A stretch of 64,000 nucleotides of DNA from NCBI GenBank assembly GCA_963778945.1, contig CAVZWL010000006.1, positions 1 to 64,000 on the forward strand. Reading direction: 5' to 3'. A program made the translations under genes and the position numbers. The stretch is from Fen-1254 sp963778945 (GTDB lineage: Bacteria > Bacteroidota > Ignavibacteria > UBA10030). Below, piece by piece: positions 45,735 to 54,737 of the stretch (position 1 is its first letter; every line of letters starts with the position of its first letter). The notes under the pieces were generated by a model. That model saw only the letters and a program-made list of their open reading frames with translations. It did not search any database and was not told where the DNA came from.

Positions 45735-47156
45735 ATGACAATTGCCGACAGAATAATCGAACCAACCTCCAATGTTTCGCAGGGACCGCATGGCGGAATG
45801 TACCGCGGTCCGTTTGCTATTATGACCACGTTGTTCTTTATGTGGGGTTTCATGACGGCATGGAATGACATTCTTATACCGCGTTTTAAAGAAGCATTCA
45901 CCTTGAATTATTTTCAGGCGATGCTTGTCCAATTTGCTTTTTTTGGCGCTTATTTTGTCGGATCGCTGCTGTATTTTATAATTTCTGTAATAAAAGGAGA
46001 CCCTATCGCAAAGATTGGATATAAAAATGGTATTGTCATAAGTCTTTTGATTTCGGCGCTTGGAAGTGTTCTCTTCTGGCCGGCTGCAACCATCACTTCT
46101 TATCCTTTGTTTCTCGTCGCGCTGTTCATTGTAGGTCTTGGTTTTGCAATGCTGCAAATAACTGCAAATCCCTACGTCACCATACTCGGTCCTGAGCGCA
46201 CGGCTTCAAGCCGGCTGAATCTTGCTCAAGGGTTTAATTCAGTCGGTACAACCATCGGTCCATTAATCGGCGGCTATTTAATCTTTCAATACTTCAATCA
46301 CGCCGGCATGCATGGAGCTGATTCTGTTAAAGTGCCGTATCTTGCGTTCAGCATTGCGTTCTTGATTTTAGCCGCTGCTTTTTACTTTGTCCGTTTACCG
46401 CATGTAGGGGAAGGGAAAATCGAACCCGGTGCGGGCGCACTGAAGTTCCCGCATGTGGTACTTGGAGTCATAGCGATATTTATGTATGTGGGGGGTGAAG
46501 TCTCTGTCGGCAGTTCCATTATTAATTTTCTCGGGCAGCCGAACATAGCCGGCTTGACTGCCGTAGAGGCAAGCAAATATGTGTCGCTGTTTTGGGGGGG
46601 TATGTTGATTGGACGTTTCATGGGCGCCGTTGAATTGAGCGAAATGAAAGCGAAGACTAAAAAAATCCTTTTAATAAGCATACCGACGGGCGCTTTTGTA
46701 ATTCTTGGTCTTCTCAGCGGATGGGATATTGTCAAATACTATCTTCCGCTGCTTATGCTCTGCTGGTTGTTATTCCAATTCGGGAAAGGCATGGCCGGGC
46801 GCACGCTTGCGATCTTCTCTATCTCTATTGTTCTGCTGCTCCTATCTGCAATTGTTGTGGGCGGAAAGACTGCGATGTGGTGTGTTGTTGGAATAGGATT
46901 GTTCTCATCTATCGGATGGTCTAATACATTTTCACTTGCGCTGGAGGGAACAGGTATTTTAAAAAGCCAGGTTTCATCGCTGCTGGTCATGGCAATTTTT
47001 GGCGGAGCACTCTTACCGCCCCTTCAAGGTCATATTGCGGATTTGGGAGGATTGCAAATTTCCTACATCGTGCCGTTGATTGCATATACGTACGTCGCTT
47101 TTTACGGTTTGATCGGCTACCGTATCGGACGGAATCGGCAGACTGCAGCTGCATAA
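45735..47156 (+). CDS. FucP/GluP-like MFS sugar permease
   Basis: 473 residues with about 12 membrane helices. Family pattern: FAIMTTLFFMWGFMTAWNDI, LVQFAFFGAYFVGSLLYFII, LFIVGLGFAMLQITANPYVT (the ANPY motif), RLNLAQGFNSVGTTIGPLIG and GGEVSVGSSIINFLG. The L-fucose/glucose/galactose proton-symporter branch of the major facilitator superfamily. With the PfkB kinase and D-lyxose isomerase remnant nearby it may import fucose, lyxose, mannose or fructose; the substrate is inference. Confidence 0.88.
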   Translation: MTIADRIIEPTSNVSQGPHGGMYRGPFAIMTTLFFMWGFMTAWNDILIPRFKEAFTLNYFQAMLVQFAFFGAYFVGSLLYFIISVIKGDPIAKIGYKNGIVISLLISALGSVLFWPAATITSYPLFLVALFIVGLGFAMLQITANPYVTILGPERTASSRLNLAQGFNSVGTTIGPLIGGYLIFQYFNHAGMHGADSVKVPYLAFSIAFLILAAAFYFVRLPHVGEGKIEPGAGALKFPHVVLGVIAIFMYVGGEVSVGSSIINFLGQPNIAGLTAVEASKYVSLFWGGMLIGRFMGAVELSEMKAKTKKILLISIPTGAFVILGLLSGWDIVKYYLPLLMLCWLLFQFGKGMAGRTLAIFSISIVLLLLSAIVVGGKTAMWCVVGIGLFSSIGWSNTFSLALEGTGILKSQVSSLLVMAIFGGALLPPLQGHIADLGGLQISYIVPLIAYTYVAFYGLIGYRIGRNRQTAAA

Positions 47157-47428
47157 GAGAATCGGATGATTTGCAGAATCGGCACGGTCATATGAACGAA
47201 AGACGAGAGAGAATAAAATTATCACTCTGTTCTTGCATGGAGTTTTCTGTTCCGGCGGGATCATGGAATTGCAGGAATCTGAATCTAACGGCTGTTTCTC
47301 TGTACACCCGAAGGGCGGCTTCGGCGCTGAAAACCTTCAAGACTCAAAGAAGCAAAGCCAACCGGACATACCCGCCGCTCAGGGCGGCGGGTATCTGATT
47401 CGAACGAACACTGCCGAATCACGGAAAA

Positions 47429-47740
47429 GAGAAAACATTTCGCTGCCGATGGGGAAAGGTTTATCTTTATGTCCAGGGAGAAAAAACGCCGCATCCGAAA
47501 GCCATGCCTCCAAAAGGGAAAGAAGACTGGTATACGGTCCGGCATGAAGTCGAGCTGATGCCTGGAGACCAATACACCTTACATCCACGTACTTTGCATC
47601 GGTTTCAAGCCGGTGAGGAGGGTGAGATCGTATCTGAATTCTCAACTCAAAGCGTTGATGAAGCGGATGTTTTTACCGATCCGAAAATTAAGAGGATTAC
47701 AAAGTTGAAGAAAGAACAACGTGAAAAAGAAAAACATTGA
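47429..47740 (+). pseudogene. D-lyxose isomerase-like fragment (C-terminal)
   Basis: An open frame reads TFRCRWGKVYLYVQGEKTPH, PKAMPPKGKEDWYTVRHEVE, LMPGDQYTLHPRTLHRFQAG and VSEFSTQSVDEADVFTDPKI, the C-terminal part of the cupin-type D-lyxose ketol-isomerase family. No matching N-terminal half is readable between 47160 and 47430 in any frame, so the gene is truncated or scrambled. Its end overlaps the start of the PfkB gene. Confidence 0.6.
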
Positions 47741-48914
47741 TGTCGTAGTAGCCGGACATATTTGTCTTGATATGTTTCCGGAATTTATGGAGACAAAAAA
47801 AACCTCTCTCGATTCTCTCTTTGTTCCGGGGAAGCTGGTCAATGTCGGCGGAATGAGAATCTGCACCGGCGGCAGTGTTTCAAACACAGGTATTACTATG
47901 CACATATTGGGGAGCGGGGTTTCCTTTATGGCAAAAGTGGGAGATGATTTTATCGGGGATACTATTTTGAACTTCCTGAAAAAGAAAGCTTCAGCAGAAG
48001 AAATAAAAATTGTTAAGGGAGAATCTTCTTCGTATACAATCGTTATTGCCCCGAAAGATACAGACCGAATATTCTTGCACAATCCAGGGGCGAATGACAG
48101 TTTTTGCTCTGATGATATTGATTTTGATTTATTAAAAAGCGCCAAACTCTTTCATCTTGGATATCCTCCTCTCATGAAAAGGTTGTATGAAAATGACGGA
48201 GAAGAACTGAAGAATATTTATGAGAGAGTGAATGGATTGGGTGTGATGACTTCGCTGGATTTTGCTCTTCCTGATCCGGATAGTCCATCAGGCAGGGTGG
48301 ACTGGAATAAAGTACTGAAAAGAGTCCTGCCGTATGTTGATATTTTTCTTCCCAGTGTAGAAGAGGCGCAGTTTATTTTGGATAAAAAAGAATTTATGAA
48401 AATGCGTGAACGAGCCAAGGGAAAAGAATTGCTTCACTTATTTGATGGAAATGAATTAGCCGAACTATCGGGTAGGTTTCTTGATTACGGGAGTAAAATT
48501 GTCGGATTAAAATGCGGAAACAGAGGATTTTATGTAAGAACCGCCGCCAAAGAAAAACTGAAGAATATTGGAGGCATTTATCTTGATAATTGGGCAGAGC
48601 GTGAGTTGTGGGAGCCCAGCTATCATGCTGAAAAATTTATTTCCGCTGCCGGTGCAGGTGATTCTGCAATTGCCGGGTTTCTGGCTGCGTTGCTCAAAGG
48701 AGAGACAATTGAGATGTGCCTCAACTATGCCTCGATGTGCGGGGCACAGAATGTCCAGGCTTTGGATACTGTAAGCGGGATTGTAAACTGGCAGGAGACA
48801 ACAAGAAAAATAAAGAGCCGATGGAAGAAAAATGGTCTAAGAATCAAGGCGGTTGGCTGGAAATTTGATTGCGAAAAGGAACTTTGGCACGGACCTGGAG
48901 ATATGAATAAGTAA
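47721..48914 (+). CDS. PfkB-family carbohydrate kinase
   Basis: 397 residues, GTG start. Ribokinase-like: VVVAGHICLDMFPEF, VGGMRICTGGSVSNTGITMH (substrate Gly-Gly motif), FMAKVGDDFIGDTILNFLKK, IFLPSVEEAQFIL, and the C-terminal signature FISAAGAGDSAIAGFLAALL (anion hole GAGD with catalytic Asp). Longer than usual because of a C-terminal extension (KKNGLRIKAVGWKFDCEKEL). The sugar is unknown; neighbours suggest a ketose or pentose route. Confidence 0.87.
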   Translation: MKKKNIDVVVAGHICLDMFPEFMETKKTSLDSLFVPGKLVNVGGMRICTGGSVSNTGITMHILGSGVSFMAKVGDDFIGDTILNFLKKKASAEEIKIVKGESSSYTIVIAPKDTDRIFLHNPGANDSFCSDDIDFDLLKSAKLFHLGYPPLMKRLYENDGEELKNIYERVNGLGVMTSLDFALPDPDSPSGRVDWNKVLKRVLPYVDIFLPSVEEAQFILDKKEFMKMRERAKGKELLHLFDGNELAELSGRFLDYGSKIVGLKCGNRGFYVRTAAKEKLKNIGGIYLDNWAERELWEPSYHAEKFISAAGAGDSAIAGFLAALLKGETIEMCLNYASMCGAQNVQALDTVSGIVNWQETTRKIKSRWKKNGLRIKAVGWKFDCEKELWHGPGDMNK

Positions 48915-49011
48915 TACTCTCAAATTCATCCGCAAAACACGGATAAGAAAATGGAAGAGGTCAAGGAAAAAATGTCAAAAAATCGTATAACCCGCCTCCG
49001 AATGAGGAACT

Positions 49012-49105
49012 CATGAGTTGAAAATAGATGTCGCGAATCCGTCTTAGTCTTAGTAATGAGATGCGAATTCCCGCGGAAGCGACTTTTCGTCCACGTCTCT
49101 AGCTG
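49012..49105. repeat. Dispersed ~90-bp repeat, copy 1
   Basis: ATGAGTTGAAAAT...GAAT.CGTC to TCCACGTCTCT; about two-thirds identical to 54498-54585, by eye. Confidence 0.45.
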
Positions 49106-49287
49106 CGCTTGACTGCATTCTTAATGCTTCCAGCGGTCGGCTCGAGAGAAAGGATTTTGAGTATTAATGAAAGGCTGGGCAATGACAAATGAGAAATAAT
49201 GAAGAGAGAATGGGAATTTGGAAATTGAACGCAGTAGACGGTCGTGTTGTGTTGTTTTATATGGGCTTGGGAAAAATAATTGAGATT

Positions 49288-49332
49288 TTTTTTAAAAAAA
49301 GGGGAAGAGCCCGGCTATTAACCGGGCTCTTC
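49288..49332 (-). terminator. Rho-independent terminator, minus strand
   Basis: GAAGAGCCCGG, 6-base loop, CCGGGCTCTTC; read on the minus strand it is followed by CCCCTTTTTTT. It lies ~340 bp beyond the 49676 gene end and probably closes that operon. Confidence 0.7.
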
Positions 49333-49675
49333 TTGTGCTGCGGGGGAGGCACTCCCACAGCTTTTTGGGGGGAGGAAATGAATATCCTATTGAAGAAAAA
49401 TCATTTTCAATAATTGAATCTTTATTTTATGAATCTGTCGCACTTCTTTACAGCATCGCATAACTATTCTAGCATTGTACGTGCCAGAGAAGATGCAGTC
49501 GTGCTCAGGATTGGCTCTTAAATCTAACGTATTGTTTTTTAAGCGCTTACGGGATTAGAAGAATAGGAATTGGATGTGTAACGATTTCCGTCCAAAATTG
49601 TAACTTCTACAAAGCTTCAATTCAACTGTTCAGTACAGGTGATGAAATTTTCTCCAACGCAGAAGGTGTGTTTTT

Positions 49676-50393
49676 TTAATGCAGGCCGGAGACATTGACG
49701 GCAGGTAAAAGCCACAGGTACAATCCCCACATAATGATTCCGACACCGAGGGGAATCGAAAGATTATCGTCGATATGGACTGAGAAGGCTTCCACAACCG
49801 CGCCGACGGCTGCGGCAATGATGCCGATGAAATATTCCATCGGAAGATATTGAACTTTTGGTGCGGCAAGAATCACCAGTATTGCTGAGACAAAGAACGC
49901 CATCGATCCCTCCAGACTTTTCCCCAAAAATCGATGCCGCCCGAAACGCCTGCCGAAAAGAGCCGAGGTGCTGTCCGAGATAATGAGTATGGTGAATGCA
50001 TTGATGGTAATAATTTTAGGAAAAGAAGTACACACAAAGCGTGGCGGAAATGAGGACGTGCGAGGCGCCGTTCAGCCGCTTGACATTCATGTTTTGCTCA
50101 TGCCTGCGAAGAAGCCATCCAAACCATCGTGTGAACCAACGGTTTACGACCGGGACATAGAAACGTGCAAGGTCGACTCCTACAAAAGCTGCGGTCAAAG
50201 GGAGAAGAAGAGTAAGGGCGAGCGGCCGCGATATAAAATAATAAATCAGAGGAATCGACAGCGAGAACAGGTGGATTGCTTTTCGTGCAAGTTCATTGCG
50301 GAAATTAATCGTTGCAGCCTGTTCAAGATTTTCCAATTTTCCGTTCTTTGCAGCAGGGACATTTGCTTCCGGACTCGCGTGTTGATCGGCCAT
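49676..50393 (-). CDS. Dolichol/DAG kinase-like membrane protein, one frameshift
   Basis: About 235 residues, several membrane helices. The N-terminal part has NFRNELARKAIHLFSLSIPL, LLPLTAAFVGVDLARFYVP and KRLNGASHVLISATL. A one-base shift near 50030 leads to FPKIITINAFTILIISDSTS, RHRFLGKSLEGSMAFFVSA and AAAVGAVVEAFS. This is the CTP-dependent dolichol/phytol kinase and cytidylyltransferase-like superfamily. It probably phosphorylates a polyprenol or lipid. Upstream neighbour is ftsH on the same strand (6-bp gap). Confidence 0.78.
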
Positions 50394-50399
50394 TCGTGC

Positions 50400-52508
50400 C
50401 TACGCTTTATTCTTTACTGCGGGTTTTGGCGCTGCCGGTTCGTCGGTTTTATCCGCCGGTTTTGTTTCTGCCTCTGCAATCATGGGCGCTTCACTGGCCG
50501 CTTTTTCCATCGGGGGCAATGCAACGCCGCGCATGATTTTTTCGATTTCATCGGAGTCCAAAATTTCGCGTTCAAGCAAAGCGCTGGACAGCCGGTGGAG
50601 CAGCTTGAGATTTTCTTTGAGAATTTTTTCCGCACGTTTCATTGCACCCGTGACAATCAGGCGGATTTCAGCGTCAATCGTAATTGCGGTGTTTTCGCTG
50701 AAGTTGCGGGTTTTTGTAATTTCCCTTCCGAGAAACAATTCTTCTTCTTTTGCGCCGTATGCGAGCGGTCCGAGTTTATCGCTCATCCCCCATTCGCATA
50801 CCATTTTACGGGCGAGTTCAGTTGCGCGTTCGATATCATTGCCGGCTCCGGTATCGAGGCGGTTAAAGACGATCTTTTCCGCTGCACGTCCGCCCATTGC
50901 ATAGGTGATCATTGCTTCGAGATACTCGCGGGAATACGTATGTTTTTCATCGATCGGCAGATAGGTTGTAATGCCGAGCGCCCGTCCGCGGGGGATGATG
51001 GTTACTTTATGCACTGGATCGGCGTCGGGTAAAAATCGCGCCACAAGAACATGGCCTGCTTCGTGGTATGCGGTAACTTTCTTCTCTCTGTCTGAGATGA
51101 TAATGCTCTTGCGTTCGACTCCCATCATCACTTTGTCTTTGGCCTCTTCAAAGTGATGCATGGCGACGACTTTGCTGTTCTGGCGTGCGGCCAGAAGCGC
51201 CGCTTCGTTGACAAGATTGGCAATATCCGCACCGGCAAGTCCCGGAGTTCCCTTTGCCATAATGTCCAGACGAACGTCTTCCGCCAAGGGGATATTTTTT
51301 ACATGGACGCGGAAGATACCTTCGCGTCCTTTGACATCGGGGCGATCGACGACGACCTGACGGTCGAATCGTCCGGGCCGCAGAAGCGCCGGATCGAGAA
51401 CGTCGGGACGGTTGGTCGCTGCGATAATAATGACGCCGCTGTTTTGTTCAAATCCATCCATCTCGACAAGCAGCTGGTTCAGCGTTTGTTCACGTTCATC
51501 GTGACCGCCGCCAATTCCGGCTCCGCGGTGGCGTCCGACGGCGTCGATTTCATCTATAAAAATAATGCATGGTGCATTTCGTTTGCCTTGATCGAACAGA
51601 TCGCGTACGCGGCTTGCACCGACGCCGACAAACATTTCCACAAAATCGGCTCCGCTGATGGAGAAGAACGGTACTCCCGCTTCGCCGGAAACAGCACGTG
51701 CCATCAAAGTTTTTCCTGTGCCCGGAGGCCCAAGCAGTAGAACGCCTCTTGGAATTTTTCCGCCGAGCCGCTGAAATTTCGACGGCTCTTTCAGGAATTC
51801 GATAATTTCCTGTAATTCGAACTTCGCTTCATCGGCTCCCGCAACGTCGGCAAATGTTACCTGTGTCATTCCTTCGTTCAGTAATTTTGCGCGGCTTTTG
51901 CCGAAGGAGAAAAGACCTTTCGCCCCGCCGGCACCGCCGCCGGCACCACCTTGCATGCGCCTGAAAAGAACCAGCCAAAAACCGAGCAGCAGAACCCATG
52001 GCAGAACATTAATAAGCGCATTCATCCAAAAGTTTTCTTCCTTTTCCACCTTAAAGTGAAGCCCTTTTGCAGTCCAGCCGTTCACCAACGATTCATCAAG
52101 CTTCGTGTAGGGAAGCGTCAATTCTACTTTTTGTGCGTTCTTTGCAATTTTGCCGCCTGCTGTCTGGATATCCGCTTTCTCTTTGAGGACGCCGTGAAAA
52201 TCATAAGTATCATATCCTGAAATTTTTATGATAGACTCGTTGAATTTTTGATCGGTCAGCATCTGTTGAAATGTCGTAAAGCTGATCTCATATTCCGTTT
52301 CTTCGTTGGTTTTAAATGCCCACATGATAAAGAAGACTGCAAGAATGATGGCTACCCAACTGAGGATCACTTTCCCGAATTTGGCCCATTGCGATTCGTC
52401 ATCCCGCTGAGATTTGATAGGACGCCTGGGTGTCCGCGGCGGAAGCGAGCGCTTCTTTTGTGTTCCGTGCTGATTGTCGTTTAATTGATCCTGATACAGC
52501 TGAGTCAT
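50400..52508 (-). CDS. ftsH: ATP-dependent zinc metalloprotease FtsH
   Basis: 702 residues from the ATG at 52508, chosen for AAGGAG upstream. Two membrane helices (about 46-65 and 165-183) around a periplasmic domain, a Gly-rich linker, then the AAA+ domain (Walker A GPPGTGKT at 260-267; Walker B IIFIDEIDAVG; SRH TNRPDVLDPALLRPGRFDR) and the protease domain (HEAGH at 482-486; third ligand Asp in TGAGNDIERA). Degrades misassembled membrane proteins. The tail is Ala/Pro/Lys-rich. Apparently intact. Confidence 0.97.
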   Translation of the reverse strand: MTQLYQDQLNDNQHGTQKKRSLPPRTPRRPIKSQRDDESQWAKFGKVILSWVAIILAVFFIMWAFKTNEETEYEISFTTFQQMLTDQKFNESIIKISGYDTYDFHGVLKEKADIQTAGGKIAKNAQKVELTLPYTKLDESLVNGWTAKGLHFKVEKEENFWMNALINVLPWVLLLGFWLVLFRRMQGGAGGGAGGAKGLFSFGKSRAKLLNEGMTQVTFADVAGADEAKFELQEIIEFLKEPSKFQRLGGKIPRGVLLLGPPGTGKTLMARAVSGEAGVPFFSISGADFVEMFVGVGASRVRDLFDQGKRNAPCIIFIDEIDAVGRHRGAGIGGGHDEREQTLNQLLVEMDGFEQNSGVIIIAATNRPDVLDPALLRPGRFDRQVVVDRPDVKGREGIFRVHVKNIPLAEDVRLDIMAKGTPGLAGADIANLVNEAALLAARQNSKVVAMHHFEEAKDKVMMGVERKSIIISDREKKVTAYHEAGHVLVARFLPDADPVHKVTIIPRGRALGITTYLPIDEKHTYSREYLEAMITYAMGGRAAEKIVFNRLDTGAGNDIERATELARKMVCEWGMSDKLGPLAYGAKEEELFLGREITKTRNFSENTAITIDAEIRLIVTGAMKRAEKILKENLKLLHRLSSALLEREILDSDEIEKIMRGVALPPMEKAASEAPMIAEAETKPADKTDEPAAPKPAVKNKA

Positions 52509-52548
52509 AATAAGCTCCTTCTTCATACGCACGTTCGTCCCGTCCTCC

Positions 52549-53097
52549 TTACGGTTGAGGGACGAGTCTATAAATCTCTCTCAAATTACGAACTTTTTGG
52601 GCGTAGTCCAAACCATATCCGATAACAAATTCCGGGGAAATTTCAAATCCTACGTGGTGAATCGGAAAATCTATTTTATGCGACCCTTTTTTGAGTAAAA
52701 GACACACAAATTTCAGCGAAGCAGGATTCTCTTTTTCGATAAGCTTTTTAATGAATGCAATCGAAAGTCCCGTATCTACGATATCTTCAACGACGATAAT
52801 ATCGCGTCCCCGCATCAGGCAATTGAGATCCTTCAATAAACTCACCTGTCCGGAAGAAATCTTGGCCTCACCGTAGCTGGAAAGTTTAAGAAAATCGACC
52901 TCGCAATCGACTTTGATTTCACGAATCAAATCGGAAAGGAAAATAAAAGCGCCGTTCAAGACGCCGATGAAAATAGGCGACTTGCCGGCATACTCGCTGT
53001 TGATTTGCACAGCAATCTCTTTTATCCGTTTTTGAATCTGAGCTTCCGTAATAAACAGCTCGAAAACATCACCATTCAATTGTAATCGATGTGTCAT
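52549..53097 (-). CDS. hpt: Hypoxanthine phosphoribosyltransferase
   Basis: 182 residues. PRPP-binding loop RDIIVVEDIVDTGLSIAFI, with FIGVLNGAFIFLSDLIR, VDFLKLSSYGEAKIS and FEISPEFVIGYGLDYAQKVR; all in family order. Salvages hypoxanthine or guanine to IMP/GMP. It overlaps tilS by 4 bp (ATGA) and precedes ftsH, the conserved tilS-hpt-ftsH order. Confidence 0.95.
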   Translation of the reverse strand: MTHRLQLNGDVFELFITEAQIQKRIKEIAVQINSEYAGKSPIFIGVLNGAFIFLSDLIREIKVDCEVDFLKLSSYGEAKISSGQVSLLKDLNCLMRGRDIIVVEDIVDTGLSIAFIKKLIEKENPASLKFVCLLLKKGSHKIDFPIHHVGFEISPEFVIGYGLDYAQKVRNLREIYRLVPQP

Positions 53098-54458
53098 AGA
53101 GGTTTTTGTCCGGCAGGCCGATATGAGAGTTTTATGATTTTTTGCGTCTCTTCCGTCAGTTTGAAACGATCGTCCAGCCTTTGTCCGCAGATCCAGACAA
53201 TGGTTCCGTCCGACTCAAAAAAAGGAATGTGTGATTTTTGGTGCAGCGGAATTTTCAAATCTGCAAAGAAATTACTTACTTTTTTCCCCTTGTGCATACC
53301 GAGAGGGATAAACCGATCTCCGTGTTTCCATGTACGCAGGGAAAGCCGGCTGCCCAATTTGGAGGCGTCGACATATTCGACCGACCGGTCATTGCCGAAT
53401 TTCTTCGGTCTTTGGGACTCAGGAACGGCGGAAAAAATGGAACCTTCAAAACGGTACTCATGACCGATCACAATATCGATCTTGTATTCTTTCTGCCCGC
53501 GCTCGGGAAGGAACAGAAGGCGGTCCCGATCCCGAAGGACAGGAATGCGCCTGCCAAGAAACGCCCGTCGTCCCGTTTGTGAAGATGTGAGGCGCATCAA
53601 TGCGCCGATATGTTTTTCCGAAACCTCGATGCCGAGAGTTTTCAGCATTTCTGCCAGTATTTCTTCCTGCACAAAGGGAAGCAGTGATGAAAACTGCAGG
53701 AGATCGAGGTACCATGTTCCGTCGGCTGCTTGAAATAAAGTTTTGCCCGCTTTTTTCAACAAGAGGGCTAGTTTTGTTTCTATGTCCCGCATGTTTGAAG
53801 AAACGCGGTTAAAGATCCCGGAAATATCGACACGATGGCGTTTTTGCAAAGCCGGAAGTATGGCGTGCCGCAATTCGTTGCGCCTATAGACAAGCGATGC
53901 ATTTGAAGAGTCTTCCCGAAACTCGATAGACCGCCGCTCGGCGTAAGCTGCAATCTCGTTCCTCGATGCGAAAAGAAGGGGTCGAATGATGCGGCCGTTC
54001 GGCCTGGAGATCGGAATGCCGGCCAAACCGTGAATTCCCGCGCCGCGAATAATATTAAGAAGGACTGTCTCAGCGTTGTCGTTTGCCTGATGCGCCGTAG
54101 CAACTGCATCCGCATGAACGGCCGCTCTGATCTTCTCGATGGCTTCATAGCGGAGGATGCGTGCAGCTTCCTGCTTGGCACATCGACGGGTATGAGCAAA
54201 TGTCATGACATCGACACGGGCGGAGAAAAAGCGAAAACCATTTGACACTGCTGCCGAATGTACGAATTGCTCGTCTTCTTCCGATTCTGATCCGCGCAAT
54301 TGATGGTTGATATGAACGATGCCGAGGCGCAAATGCCAGCGGCGACGGAGCCGCCTGAATAATTCCATCATGACCATCGAATCGATGCCCCCGCTTACTG
54401 CCAGCAGTATAAAATGGCGCGGGGCAGCTAAACGATGGCGAAGGATGAACGCTTCCAT
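53094..54458 (-). CDS. tilS: tRNA(Ile)-lysidine synthetase
   Basis: About 454 residues from the ATG at 54458 (MEAFILRHRLAAPRHFILLA); the frame is open for 53 more residues upstream, but that part lies partly in a dispersed repeat and is not typical. PP-loop AVSGGIDSMVMMEL (SGGxDS) binds ATP; IVHINHQLRGSESEEDEQF, CAKQEAARILRYEA, TAHQANDNAETVLLNIIRGA and the C-terminal TilS-C domain with WKHGDRFIPLGMHKGKKVSN follow. Adds lysine to C34 of tRNA-Ile2. Normal length with the shorter start. Confidence 0.93.
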   Translation of the reverse strand: MEAFILRHRLAAPRHFILLAVSGGIDSMVMMELFRRLRRRWHLRLGIVHINHQLRGSESEEDEQFVHSAAVSNGFRFFSARVDVMTFAHTRRCAKQEAARILRYEAIEKIRAAVHADAVATAHQANDNAETVLLNIIRGAGIHGLAGIPISRPNGRIIRPLLFASRNEIAAYAERRSIEFREDSSNASLVYRRNELRHAILPALQKRHRVDISGIFNRVSSNMRDIETKLALLLKKAGKTLFQAADGTWYLDLLQFSSLLPFVQEEILAEMLKTLGIEVSEKHIGALMRLTSSQTGRRAFLGRRIPVLRDRDRLLFLPERGQKEYKIDIVIGHEYRFEGSIFSAVPESQRPKKFGNDRSVEYVDASKLGSRLSLRTWKHGDRFIPLGMHKGKKVSNFFADLKIPLHQKSHIPFFESDGTIVWICGQRLDDRFKLTEETQKIIKLSYRPAGQKPL

Positions 54459-54497
54459 CCGTCGTTCAATCAGCGTGTCCCGGGATGCGGACGGGGA

Positions 54498-54585
54498 CTT
54501 ATGAGTTGAAGATTGAAGCCGTGAATTCGTCACAGAATAAGGCGTGAATTTCAGCGAAACCGGCTTTTTATCCACGTCTCTTGTC
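54498..54585. repeat. Dispersed ~90-bp repeat, copy 2
   Basis: ATGAGTTGAAGATTGAAGCC to TCCACGTCTCTTG, upstream of tilS. Resembles 49012-49105. Confidence 0.45.
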
Positions 54586-54737
54586 CTTGCGCCTTCTGAA
54601 TGATGATATTCGTTCATAAAAAAAAACTTGACCTGCTTTCAAGTCAAGAATTTTCAGTTCCGTTTACGCAGCGAACGTTTTTCTGTGTAAATGTACGGCT
54701 TTTTCATCCTAAAGACAAGCTTGCCTTTCCCTTGAAA

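Larger units (their letters stand above)
48915..49675. other. Intergenic, repeat and hairpins; no gene
   Basis: 761 bp. Holds one copy of a dispersed ~90-bp repeat (49012-49105) and a minus-strand terminator (49288-49332). The short open frames here are not supported. Confidence 0.5.

Noticed and set aside
49189..49413. 74-codon frame
   Set aside because: Runs through the terminator hairpin and has no protein-like features.
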